Positions 9,295 through 17,952 of a stretch of 44,218 nucleotides of DNA are shown piece by piece (positions within the stretch are counted from its first letter, which is position 1; every line of letters begins with the position of its first letter). A program made the position numbers and the translations under genes. The stretch covers positions 1-44,218 of the forward strand of contig CANRFM010000018.1 of NCBI GenBank assembly GCA_947629905.1, in the 5' to 3' direction. The notes beneath the pieces were generated by a model. It ran no database searches and was not told the origin of the DNA. It saw only the letters and a program-made list of their open reading frames with translations. The stretch is from an uncultured Clostridia bacterium (GTDB taxonomy: Bacteria; Bacillota; Clostridia; Oscillospirales; Ruminococcaceae).

Positions 9295-10143
9295 ATGGCG
9301 ACCCGTCTGATCAGTTCTGCGGTCGGTATTGTTCTCCTGATCGTTGTGATATGCCTGCGGGATACTTTTGTATTTCCCCTTGCACTGGGTATCGTAGCAG
9401 CGATCATCATCTATGAATTGGCAAAGGCAGTGGGGGCGGACAAATTCCGGCTTGCCCTGACGGCTTCGGTTCTGTATGTCCCTGTCCGTGAGATCCTCGG
9501 CTTCGTGAAAGCACGATCCGGGTGGCTCATGCCGTATATGGTCATGGCTGCCTATTTCGTCACATTTCTGTTCCTGCTGTGTCTGCTGCTGACATTCCTG
9601 AAACGGCATGGTGAATTCCGCACGGAGCAGCTTTGTTTCCTGATCGTTTCCGTGATGCTGGTAGATCGTACCATTGAGACAATGGATCAGAGTATGCAGA
9701 TCGGCAATACTTTCTATTTCCTGATGTCGCTTGGCGGGGCATGGATCGCTGATTCCGGTGCTTACTTTGCAGGTGTCACATTGGGGAAGCACAAGCTTTG
9801 CCCGAATATCTCCCCGAAAAAGACCGTAGAGGGCTTTGTCGGTGGTCTGCTGTGCAATATGATCGTATTTCCGGTTGTATTCAACATTTATCTGAGAGCG
9901 CAGGGAGCGGATGTGGCATCCTCGGCAGTGATCGTGGAAGCCGCTGTGCTTGGATTGGTGTGTGCGCTGGTGAGCGTCATCGGCGACCTGACTGCCTCGG
10001 TCATCAAGCGGGAAAAGGGTATCAAGGATTTCGGGAACATTATGCCCGGTCATGGCGGTCTGATGGATCGTTTTGACAGCATTCTGTTTGTGGTGCCGGT
10101 CTATTGGTTCACGCTCAATTTTCTCCCGGATCTGAAATATTGA
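9295..10143 (+). CDS. cdsA: Phosphatidate cytidylyltransferase
   Basis: Makes CDP-diacylglycerol from phosphatidic acid and CTP, the branch point of bacterial phospholipid synthesis; integral membrane enzyme. 282 residues with several hydrophobic segments. The CdsA signature is complete near the C-terminus (about residues 228-262): VSVIGDLTASVIKREKG, then DFGNIMPGHGGLMDRFDS. SPKKTVEGFVGG (near 174) is also typical. The ATG is 2 bases after the uppS stop, with GGAGG inside uppS, so translation is coupled. Confidence 0.95.
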   Translation: MATRLISSAVGIVLLIVVICLRDTFVFPLALGIVAAIIIYELAKAVGADKFRLALTASVLYVPVREILGFVKARSGWLMPYMVMAAYFVTFLFLLCLLLTFLKRHGEFRTEQLCFLIVSVMLVDRTIETMDQSMQIGNTFYFLMSLGGAWIADSGAYFAGVTLGKHKLCPNISPKKTVEGFVGGLLCNMIVFPVVFNIYLRAQGADVASSAVIVEAAVLGLVCALVSVIGDLTASVIKREKGIKDFGNIMPGHGGLMDRFDSILFVVPVYWFTLNFLPDLKY

Positions 10144-10148
10144 TGGCT

Positions 10149-10173
10149 AAGCCCGTCCGCAGCGGATGGGCTT
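10149..10173 (+). other. Hairpin between cdsA and dxr
   Basis: A 12-base arm at 10149-10160 pairs with 10162-10173, with one G-T wobble and almost no loop (functionally about 11 bp with a 3-base loop). No clear T tract follows, so it is not a convincing intrinsic terminator. It could be an RNA processing or stability site or a weak attenuator splitting the operon before the MEP-pathway genes. Confidence 0.6.
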
Positions 10174-10218
10174 ATTCCGGTTTATTGCCGCATAATGGCG
10201 GGGAAAGGACGATATACT

Positions 10219-11370
10219 ATGAAGAAAGCAGCGATTCTTGGTTCTACTGGCTCGATCGGTACGCAGGCGCTGGAAGTCGTGGAAAAGCATGGCATTCAGG
10301 TCACGGCACTTGCGGCGCACAGCAATGTCAGCTTACTGGCGGAACAGGCAAAGCATTTTCACCCGGAGGTCGTGTGTATTTTCGACGAGGAAAAGGCGCA
10401 GGCGCTTTCGGAACTTCTGAAAGGGGAGGGCATCGAGATTGTCACCGGCATGGAGGGCTTGTGTGAACTGGCAGAACTGCCGGAAAATGACGTTGTGCTC
10501 AATTCCGTGGTCGGCATGGTCGGTCTGCTTCCCACCCTGAAAGCCATTGAAGCCGGAAAGGACATTGCCCTTGCCAACAAGGAGACCCTCGTGGCAGGTG
10601 GTTCGCTTGTCATGGAAGCGGCAAGGAAACAGGGCGTGCGCATTTTCCCGGTGGACAGTGAGCATTCCGCCGTGTTCCAGTGCTTGCAGGGCAACAGCAT
10701 GAACCGCATCCGGAAGATGATACTGACCGCTTCGGGCGGACCTTTCTTCGGGAAGAAAAAGGCAGATCTTGTCCATGTCAAAGCAGCCGATGCCCTGCAT
10801 CATCCCAACTGGGAAATGGGCAGCAAGATCACCATTGATTCCGCAACTCTCATGAACAAGGGCTTGGAATTTATCGAGGCAAAGTGGCTGTTCGACTTGG
10901 ATTCGTCCCAGATCGAAATTGTCGTCCACCGGCAGAGCGTACTGCATTCGGCAGTAGAATTTGAGGACTATGCGGTCATCGGGCAGATGGGTGTACCGGA
11001 TATGAAGATCCCGATCCAGTATGCACTGCTCTACCCGGAGCGAAAGCCCTGCCCGACCCGTCCGCTGTCTCTGACGGACTATGGCACGCTGACTTTTGAA
11101 AAGCCCGATCTGGAGACATTTGACTGCCTGCGGGCAGCATTGGATGCGATCTCCGAGGGCGGTCTGCGCCCGGCAATTGTCAACGGGGCAAATGAGGAAG
11201 CTGTCTATGCATTCCTGCGGGATGAGATCGGGTTCCTCGACATCGGCAGACTTGTCCGGGAGGCAATGGAGCATATTGAAGGCGGCACAGTACACAGCTA
11301 TGAAGATGTACTGCAAGCCGACCATGCGGCAAGAGCCTATGTGCGGGAGCGTATCGGGGCTGGTCTGTAA
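10219..11370 (+). CDS. dxr: 1-deoxy-D-xylulose 5-phosphate reductoisomerase
   Basis: Second enzyme of the MEP isoprenoid pathway: NADPH-dependent conversion of DXP to MEP. 383 residues from the ATG at 10219, which has GGGAAAGGA 8-9 bases upstream; an in-frame ATG at 10195 would place that site inside the coding region. Landmarks are the NADPH loop GSTGSIGTQ (residues 7-15), the LANKETLV motif (near 116), the metal/substrate motif PVDSEHSAVFQCLQG (near 142), and HPNWEMGSKITIDSATLMNKGLE (near 195). ispG follows two genes later, so two MEP-pathway enzymes share this operon. Confidence 0.96.
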   Translation: MKKAAILGSTGSIGTQALEVVEKHGIQVTALAAHSNVSLLAEQAKHFHPEVVCIFDEEKAQALSELLKGEGIEIVTGMEGLCELAELPENDVVLNSVVGMVGLLPTLKAIEAGKDIALANKETLVAGGSLVMEAARKQGVRIFPVDSEHSAVFQCLQGNSMNRIRKMILTASGGPFFGKKKADLVHVKAADALHHPNWEMGSKITIDSATLMNKGLEFIEAKWLFDLDSSQIEIVVHRQSVLHSAVEFEDYAVIGQMGVPDMKIPIQYALLYPERKPCPTRPLSLTDYGTLTFEKPDLETFDCLRAALDAISEGGLRPAIVNGANEEAVYAFLRDEIGFLDIGRLVREAMEHIEGGTVHSYEDVLQADHAARAYVRERIGAGL

Positions 11371-11399
11371 TTTTTCTTGGCACGGAAAGGAAAGCATCT

Positions 11400-12455
11400 A
11401 TGGGTATTGGTTCGATTCTGATTGCGCTTGTGGTATTTCTGGCAATCGTGGTGTTTCATGAGTTCGGGCATTTTATCGTGGCAAAGCTCTGCGGTATCAA
11501 GGTCAATGAATTTTCGGTAGGCATGGGTCCTGTGCTTCTGAAAAAGAAGGGAAAGGAAACGCAGTACTCCCTGCGGCTGTTTCCCATTGGCGGTTTCTGT
11601 GCGATGGAAGGGGAGGATGCAGAAAGCAGTGACCCCCATTCCTTTGGCAGCAGACCGGTGTGGAGCAGAATTGCCGTTGTGGTTGCCGGGGCAGCGATGA
11701 ACCTGATTCTGGGATTTCTGATCATCATTGTCACGACCTTGCTCTATGGGGATGTGACAACGCTGCAGATCGCCGGATTTTCGAGCGATGTGGAAACCGG
11801 GCAGTCTACCTCCACCAGTGAAACGAGCGGATTGCAGGCAGGGGATACCATTCTTTCACTGGACGGGATGCATCTGTTTACAGATACCGACCTTTCCTAC
11901 AAGCTTCAGACGGCAGAGTCGGATACCATGGAGGTCGTCGTGCGCCGTGACGGGAAAAAAGTCACGCTCCCGGCAGTAACGTTTCACAATACGAACACCA
12001 TGACACGGTTTGATTTCTATGTGAAAGCAGAAGACCTGAGCTTTTTGAGTGTGGTAAAATATGGTTTTCTGAATACCATTTCCACCGGGCGGCTAATCTG
12101 GTCGTCTCTGATCGACCTGCTGACGGGGAAGTATGGGTTTCAGGATATGTCGGGACCAGTCGGCATTGTAAGCACTATCGGGGAAGCGGCAAGCTACGGT
12201 GAAACATTCCGGCAGCATCTGATCTCTGTGCTGTCGCTGGCATCTTTTATTACGATCAATGTCGGCATATTCAATCTGCTGCCCATCCCTGCACTGGACG
12301 GGGCAAGGCTGATCTTCCTGCTGGTCGAAGCTGTCCGCCGCAAGCCTGTCAAGCCCGAATATGAGGGAATGGTGCATTTTATTGGCATGGCACTGCTGAT
12401 GCTGCTGATGCTGGCGGTGACGTTTCAGGACATCACCCGTCTGATACAGAAATAG
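11400..12455 (+). CDS. rseP: RseP-type site-2 zinc metalloprotease
   Basis: M50B intramembrane protease that cleaves membrane proteins (anti-sigma factors, signal peptides) within the bilayer. 351 residues. The zinc motif HEFGH is at residues 20-24 in the first membrane segment. A single PDZ domain spans roughly 120-195 (SGLQAGDTILSLDG), and the third zinc ligand motif NLLPIPALDGAR is near 291-302, followed by the last membrane segments. One PDZ domain and a ~350-residue length match the Gram-positive RasP/RseP form. The ATG has a GAAAGGAAAG site. The location between dxr and ispG is common in clostridia. Confidence 0.95.
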   Translation: MGIGSILIALVVFLAIVVFHEFGHFIVAKLCGIKVNEFSVGMGPVLLKKKGKETQYSLRLFPIGGFCAMEGEDAESSDPHSFGSRPVWSRIAVVVAGAAMNLILGFLIIIVTTLLYGDVTTLQIAGFSSDVETGQSTSTSETSGLQAGDTILSLDGMHLFTDTDLSYKLQTAESDTMEVVVRRDGKKVTLPAVTFHNTNTMTRFDFYVKAEDLSFLSVVKYGFLNTISTGRLIWSSLIDLLTGKYGFQDMSGPVGIVSTIGEAASYGETFRQHLISVLSLASFITINVGIFNLLPIPALDGARLIFLLVEAVRRKPVKPEYEGMVHFIGMALLMLLMLAVTFQDITRLIQK

Positions 12456-12482
12456 TACCAATCTAAAAGAGGAGGAACTGCA

Positions 12483-13520
12483 ATGAGAACTGTAAAACCT
12501 GTCCGTGTCGGCAATTGTCTGCTGAACGGCGAACATATCTATATGCAATCTATGCTGAACGTACCCGCAGAAGACGTGGAAGGCAATGTTGCACAGGCAG
12601 TCGCTTTAGAGAAAGCCGGCTGCGAAATCATCCGCACAGCCGTACCGGATCTCGAAGCTGTGCGCCTGATCCCTGCCATCAAGGAGAAGATCCACATTCC
12701 GCTGGTCGCAGACATTCACTTTGATTATCGCATTGCACTGGAAGCAGCCGCTGCGGGCGTGGATAAAATACGCATCAACCCCGGCAACATCGGCAGCATG
12801 GACAGGGTAAAGCAGGTCGCAGAGGCTTGCAAGTCCCGTAATATCCCCATTCGCATCGGTGTCAATTCCGGTTCTCTGGAAAAGGAGATTCTTGCCAAAT
12901 ACGGCGCTCCCACCCCGGAAGCCCTCGTGGAAAGTGCGCTGCACCATGCGGCAATGCTGGAACAGTTTGACTTCACGGACATTGTGATCTCTATCAAATC
13001 CTCCGATGTCAACCGCATGATCGACAGCTACCGCCTTGCCGCTGAGAAGTGCCCTTACCCACTGCATTTAGGTGTTACGGAAGCAGGCACGGAACGCATG
13101 GGGCTGATCAAATCCGCTATCGGCATTGGTTCGCTGCTGCATGACGGTATCGGGGAAACGATCCGGGTTTCTTTGACAGATGACCCTGTCAGGGAAATCG
13201 CTGCTGCCAAGGATATTCTCAAAAGCATCGGCAAGCGGGGCGGTGTGCAGCTTGTCTCCTGTCCGACCTGCGGCAGAACGAAGATCGACATCGTAGGGCT
13301 TGCAAAAAAGGTAGAAGAAGCTGTGCAGGACATTGACAAAAATGTGAAGATCGCCGTCATGGGCTGCGTAGTCAACGGACCGGGTGAAGCAAGGGAAGCT
13401 GACCTTGGTGTTGCGGGCGGTGACGGTATCGGGCTGCTGTTCCGGCACGGAGAAATTCTCCGGAAAGTACCGGAAGCGGAGATCGTTCCGGCATTGCTGG
13501 AAGAACTTGCAAAATTCTGA
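12483..13520 (+). CDS. ispG: 4-hydroxy-3-methylbut-2-en-1-yl diphosphate synthase (flavodoxin)
   Basis: Penultimate MEP-pathway enzyme: reductive conversion of ME-cPP to HMBPP, using a 4Fe-4S cluster. 345 residues, the usual bacterial two-domain form. The N-terminal TIM barrel contains VADIHFDYRIALEA and KIRINPGNIG. Cluster cysteines are C260 and C263 (VSCPTCGRT) and C295 (MGCVVNGPGEA). A strong GAGGAGGA ribosome site sits 5-6 bases before the ATG. It is followed 15 bases later by polC. Confidence 0.96.
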   Translation: MRTVKPVRVGNCLLNGEHIYMQSMLNVPAEDVEGNVAQAVALEKAGCEIIRTAVPDLEAVRLIPAIKEKIHIPLVADIHFDYRIALEAAAAGVDKIRINPGNIGSMDRVKQVAEACKSRNIPIRIGVNSGSLEKEILAKYGAPTPEALVESALHHAAMLEQFDFTDIVISIKSSDVNRMIDSYRLAAEKCPYPLHLGVTEAGTERMGLIKSAIGIGSLLHDGIGETIRVSLTDDPVREIAAAKDILKSIGKRGGVQLVSCPTCGRTKIDIVGLAKKVEEAVQDIDKNVKIAVMGCVVNGPGEAREADLGVAGGDGIGLLFRHGEILRKVPEAEIVPALLEELAKF

Positions 13521-13535
13521 ACCTAAGGTGATTAC

Positions 13536-16500
13536 ATGGAAAAAGCAACCGTTCTCGAATTCCTGAAACAATACATAGAGGACATTCCAATTTCCTTGCA
13601 GCAGGCTGTGATAGAGGAAATTCAGTTTGAGCCGGACAGCTACCGGCTGGTGCGGTTTGTGGTGCGTTGTCCGTCGGTCGTGCCGATGTCGGATATTGTA
13701 CGGCTGGAGCTTGCTGTCAATGCGGCACTGGGCATTGCGGGGGCAGAATTCAGCTGCCGCTATGATGCGGCATTGTTCACTGAAGCCTGTCAGGCGGAAC
13801 TGATCGCCATGCTCAAGCGGAAACTGCCGGTCGTCAACGGATTCCTGAACAAGGCGGACTGGACATGGGAGGGAGATCATATCCACATCGAGCTGCACAA
13901 CGGCGGCTATCCGATTCTTGCGAAATTTCATTTCCCGCAGGTATTTGAAGAACTTGCCGCAGAGCAATTTGGCAAGGAAATTCACGTGACATTCCACGGG
14001 AAAGATACCCTCACTGAGACGGAGCTGCAAAAAGTCATTGAGGAAGTGCCGCCTGAATTTGAAACGCCGCCCCCACCTCCGCCGCCTGTCTACCAGAGTT
14101 ACACACCGCCGCCCATTCCGGACAAGCCGCAATCCGTTTCACAGGATGCGGTCGAGCTGTCCTCTTGTAAGGGCGAAGATAAGGTCATCATGGGGCGCAG
14201 TATCCGTACAGAACCCATTCCCATTCCGGAAGCCTTGCAGACAAGAGGCGAACGGGTCGTGGTCTATGGCGATATCTTTGCCACGGAAAGCCGGGACATA
14301 CGGGGAGAACGGCGCATTGTGACCTATTCTATCACGGATTTTTCCGGTTCGGTGCTGGTGAAGTTGTTTGAGAGTGTCAAAAAGCTCGAACTGCTTCATC
14401 TCGAGGAGCTGAAAAATGGTGTCAGCGTACTGGTTGCCGGAAAAATGGAAGAGGATACTTACATCCATGAGGCTGTACTCCGCCCAGATGCCATTGTTAT
14501 CCGCAAACGCAAGCGCAAGGCGGACAATGCGCCCCGCAAGCGTGTTGAGCTGCATTGCCACACGAATATGTCCGCCATGGATGCCATTACGCCTGCGGCT
14601 GATCTGGTAAAACGGGCACACGATTGGGGACATCCGGCAATTGCCATTACCGACCACGGCGTGGTGCAGGCATTTCCGGAAGCCATGTCGGCAGAGCGTT
14701 CTCTCAAAGACCCGAATTTCAAGGTTATCTACGGCTGTGAAGCCTATGTCGTGGATGATCTGGAACGGCAGACTATCCTGAAAGGGGAGGACGACCGGAG
14801 CATTCAGGACGAAATCATCATCTTTGACGTGGAAACCACGGGTCTGAGCTGTAAGCACGACCGCCTGACGGAGATCGGTGCCGTCAAGCTGAAACGTATG
14901 CAGATCGTGGAAACATTTGACACGTTTGTCAATCCGGAACGGGAGATCCCGGCAGCCATCACGGAGCTGACCGGTATCACCAATGAAATGGTACAGGGTG
15001 CCCCCTCGGAAAAAAAGGCACTGAAAGCGTTCATGGAATTCTGCGGTGATAAGCCTGTTCTTGCGGCGCACAACGCAAGCTTTGATACCTCTTTCATTCA
15101 GACAGCCTGTAAGCGGCAGGGCATTGCATTTGACTATGCGTGGATCGATACACTGGTACTCTGTCAGTCTGCCTTGCCGGAACTGAACCGCCACAAGCTC
15201 GATGTAGTCGCCAAGCACCTCAAGCTTGGCAAATTCGGGCATCATCGTGCGAGTGAAGATGCGGCAATGCTTGCGAAGATCTACATCACACTGGTGGAAC
15301 GCCTTGCCAAGGAAAAGGGTGTGGAGCGTCTCACGGACTTGAATACCAAAGCCGACCCGATCGACGTGCGCAAACTGAAATCCTATCATCAGATCATTCT
15401 TGTCCGCAATCAGTTGGGCATGAAGAATCTGTACCGTCTGGTTTCATCCGGGCATCTCGAACATTTCTACCGGCATCCGCTGATCCCGAAATCGGAGCTG
15501 CTTCGTTACAGGGACGGTCTGATCTTCGGTTCAGCCTGTGAGGCAGGGCAGTTGTTTTCGGCTTTGGTGGACGGCAAGGACGATGCTTATCTGGAAAAGC
15601 TTGCCAAATTTTATGACTATCTGGAGATCCAGCCCATTGCCAATAATGCTTTCATGCTCCGGAACGGGCTTGCCAAGGATGAGGAAGCCTTGCGGGAATA
15701 TAACCGGAAGATCGTTGCACTGGGCGAGAAACTCGGCATTCCGGTCGTGGCGACCTGCGATGTGCATTTTATGGACAAAAAAGACGCTGTTTACCGGAAG
15801 ATCCTGACCTCCGGGCAGGGCTTTTCGGATACGGATCTCCAGCCGCCGCTGTATCTGCGCACCACGGAGGAAATGCTGAAAGAATTCGCCTATCTCGGGG
15901 AAGAAAAGGCGGAGGAGATCGTGATCACCAATCCTTGCCGCATTGCGGATGCGTGTGAGCACGTGTTTGCGATCCCGAGCGGGACATTCCCCCCGAATAT
16001 TCCCGGCGCAGAGGAAGATCTTGTCCGTATCACCAACGAACGGGCAAAGGAGATCTACGGCGACCCGCTGCCGGAGATCATTCGGGTACGGCTTGACCGG
16101 GAGCTGGATTCTATCATCAAGCACGGCTATTCGGTGCTGTATATGATCGCCCAGAAACTGGTGTACGATTCGGAGCTGCATGGGTATCATGTCGGTTCGA
16201 GAGGGTCGGTCGGTTCTTCGTTTGTTGCATCGATGGCAGGTATTTCGGAGGTCAATCCGCTGCCGCCGCACTATATCTGTCCGAAATGCAAATACAGCGA
16301 ATTTATTTCAGACGGCAGCTATGGGTCGGGGTATGACCTGCCGGCAAAAGATTGTCCGCAATGCGGAACAGAGCTGCTGCATGACGGGCATGACATTCCC
16401 TTTGAAACGTTCCTCGGGTTTGACGGCGACAAGGAACCGGATATTGACCTGAACTTCTCAGGGGAATACCAATCCGGCGCACACCGCTACACGGAGGAGC

Positions 16501-17867
16501 TGTTCGGGCGGGATAACGTGTTTAAGGCGGGGACGATTGGTACAATTGCCGAAAAGACAGCCTATGGCTTTGTGATGAAATACGTGGAGGAGCAGGGCGC
16601 CTTGCTCAACAACACGGAAATGAACCGTCTGTCAATTGGCTGTACCGGTATCAAGCGCACCACCGGACAGCATCCGGGCGGCATGGTCGTTGTACCCTCC
16701 AATTATGAGGTGTACGACTTCACACCCGTGCAGCACCCGGCGGATTCAGCAGATTCGGACATTATCACCACGCATTTTGACTTTCACTCGCTGCACGACA
16801 CCATATTAAAGCTGGACGAACTGGGTCATGTTGTGCCGACACAGTACAAACATCTGGAAGATATGACCGGGAAGAAAATCTCGGAGATACCCGGCTATGA
16901 CCCGAAGGTCATTCAGATGTGTACGGACTGTTCGGTGCTGGGGGTGACGAAGGAGGACATTTTCTGCGAAACAGGCAGCCTCGGTCTGCCGGAAATGGGT
17001 ACCAGTTTCACGATACAGATGCTGTTGGATGCCAAACCGAAGCGCTTTTCAGACTTCTTGCAGATCTCCGGGCTGTCACATGGCACGGATGTATGGCTTG
17101 GCAATGCCAAAGATCTGATCGATGCAGGTACTTGCACCATTTCCGAGGTAATAGGTACCCGTGACAGCATTATGACCTATCTGCTGCACAAGGGCGTTGA
17201 ACCGAAGGATGCCTTCCAGATCATGGAATTTACCCGTAAGGGCAAGGCGAAAAAGCTGTTTACCCCTGAACTGGTTGCCATGCTCAAAGAGCATGATGTG
17301 CCGGAATGGTATATCGAGAGCTGTCTGAAAATCAAATATATGTTCCCGAAAGCCCATGCAGCTGCCTACATCATCGCTGCCATGAAGCTTGGCTGGTTCA
17401 AGCTGTATATGCCGCTGCCGTATTACTCGACATTCTTTACGGTGCGGGGCGAGGACTTTGATGCCGAGCTTGCTGTCAAGGGTAAGGATGCCGTCCGGGA
17501 AAAGATCATGGAACTGCGTGAAAAGGGAAACGGCAGAACAAAAAAGGAGTCCGACCTCTATGAAATCCTGCTGATCGTCAACGAAATGCTGGCAAGAGGG
17601 CTGGAGTTCCTGCCAATCGACCTGTATCACTCTCATGCCACGAATTACCTGATCGAGGACGGAAAGATCCGCATCCCGTTCGGTGCACTCAGCGGTGTGG
17701 GGGAAGCGGCTGCCTGCAATGTATACGAGACAGCACAAAAGGGGAATTTTCTCTCCATTGAGGAATTTCAGCAGGAGAGCGGTGTGTCAAAAACGATAAT
17801 TGAAACACTGGAAAGTTTAGGAGCGTTTGGTGATTTGCCTAAATCGACACAGATGAGCTTCTTTTAA
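13536..17867 (+). CDS. polC: DNA polymerase III alpha subunit, PolC type
   Basis: Replicative polymerase of low-GC Gram-positives. 1443 residues, the expected size. Order of parts: N-terminal region with a proline-rich linker (about 175-190); OB-fold (about 225-320); PHP domain starting at RVELHCHTNMSAMDA (about 335); an inserted DEDD proofreading exonuclease beginning FDVETTGLS (about 428) with LAAHNASFD downstream; the rest of PHP; then the polymerase core with GSRGSVGSSFVASM (about 886), a zinc-finger-like CPKC...CPQCG pair (about 914-950), and the catalytic DKEPDIDLNFSGEYQ (about 967). All match PolC and not DnaE. The stop is immediately followed by the his promoter with no terminator, so polC transcripts may read into his. 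Confidence 0.98.
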   Translation: MEKATVLEFLKQYIEDIPISLQQAVIEEIQFEPDSYRLVRFVVRCPSVVPMSDIVRLELAVNAALGIAGAEFSCRYDAALFTEACQAELIAMLKRKLPVVNGFLNKADWTWEGDHIHIELHNGGYPILAKFHFPQVFEELAAEQFGKEIHVTFHGKDTLTETELQKVIEEVPPEFETPPPPPPPVYQSYTPPPIPDKPQSVSQDAVELSSCKGEDKVIMGRSIRTEPIPIPEALQTRGERVVVYGDIFATESRDIRGERRIVTYSITDFSGSVLVKLFESVKKLELLHLEELKNGVSVLVAGKMEEDTYIHEAVLRPDAIVIRKRKRKADNAPRKRVELHCHTNMSAMDAITPAADLVKRAHDWGHPAIAITDHGVVQAFPEAMSAERSLKDPNFKVIYGCEAYVVDDLERQTILKGEDDRSIQDEIIIFDVETTGLSCKHDRLTEIGAVKLKRMQIVETFDTFVNPEREIPAAITELTGITNEMVQGAPSEKKALKAFMEFCGDKPVLAAHNASFDTSFIQTACKRQGIAFDYAWIDTLVLCQSALPELNRHKLDVVAKHLKLGKFGHHRASEDAAMLAKIYITLVERLAKEKGVERLTDLNTKADPIDVRKLKSYHQIILVRNQLGMKNLYRLVSSGHLEHFYRHPLIPKSELLRYRDGLIFGSACEAGQLFSALVDGKDDAYLEKLAKFYDYLEIQPIANNAFMLRNGLAKDEEALREYNRKIVALGEKLGIPVVATCDVHFMDKKDAVYRKILTSGQGFSDTDLQPPLYLRTTEEMLKEFAYLGEEKAEEIVITNPCRIADACEHVFAIPSGTFPPNIPGAEEDLVRITNERAKEIYGDPLPEIIRVRLDRELDSIIKHGYSVLYMIAQKLVYDSELHGYHVGSRGSVGSSFVASMAGISEVNPLPPHYICPKCKYSEFISDGSYGSGYDLPAKDCPQCGTELLHDGHDIPFETFLGFDGDKEPDIDLNFSGEYQSGAHRYTEELFGRDNVFKAGTIGTIAEKTAYGFVMKYVEEQGALLNNTEMNRLSIGCTGIKRTTGQHPGGMVVVPSNYEVYDFTPVQHPADSADSDIITTHFDFHSLHDTILKLDELGHVVPTQYKHLEDMTGKKISEIPGYDPKVIQMCTDCSVLGVTKEDIFCETGSLGLPEMGTSFTIQMLLDAKPKRFSDFLQISGLSHGTDVWLGNAKDLIDAGTCTISEVIGTRDSIMTYLLHKGVEPKDAFQIMEFTRKGKAKKLFTPELVAMLKEHDVPEWYIESCLKIKYMFPKAHAAAYIIAAMKLGWFKLYMPLPYYSTFFTVRGEDFDAELAVKGKDAVREKIMELREKGNGRTKKESDLYEILLIVNEMLARGLEFLPIDLYHSHATNYLIEDGKIRIPFGALSGVGEAAACNVYETAQKGNFLSIEEFQQESGVSKTIIETLESLGAFGDLPKSTQMSFF

Positions 17868-17868
17868 C

Positions 17869-17897
17869 TTGACAAGGATGAACAAATGTGTTATTAT
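17869..17897 (+). promoter_or_regulatory. Promoter of the histidine operon
   Basis: A perfect -35 TTGACA (17869-17874) and -10 TATTAT (17892-17897) are spaced by 17 bases, beginning one base after the polC stop. The predicted start is near 17904, giving about a 50-base leader with GAAAGGAT before hisZ. No T-box, His-rich leader peptide or attenuator hairpin fits in this short leader. Control is therefore likely at initiation, through the palindrome that overlaps the -10. Confidence 0.82.
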
Positions 17898-17914
17898 AGT
17901 ACCATGATACTATA
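17895..17914 (+). promoter_or_regulatory. Palindromic operator-like site over the his promoter
   Basis: TATAGTA at 17895-17901 and TACTATA at 17908-17914 are exact inverted repeats around CCATGA, whose core CATG is itself palindromic. The site covers the -10 box and the expected transcription start, where a repressor would block initiation. TAGTAAC is then repeated downstream (17914-17920 and 17922-17928). From general knowledge, a TrpR-fold repressor of the YerC/HisR type has been proposed to control histidine genes in Firmicutes; assigning this site to it is inference, because the regulator gene is not in the window. Confidence 0.6.
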
Positions 17915-17952
17915 GTAACGTAGTAACACACTAAAGTGAAAGGATATACGCT

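Noticed and set aside
14139-15389. 416-residue open frame antisense to polC
   Set aside because: Shadow of PolC; no motifs and no ribosome site that would support it.
17898-17952. T-box or histidine leader-peptide attenuator before hisZ
   Set aside because: The leader is about 50 bases, with no histidine-codon run, no specifier loop and no terminator hairpin.
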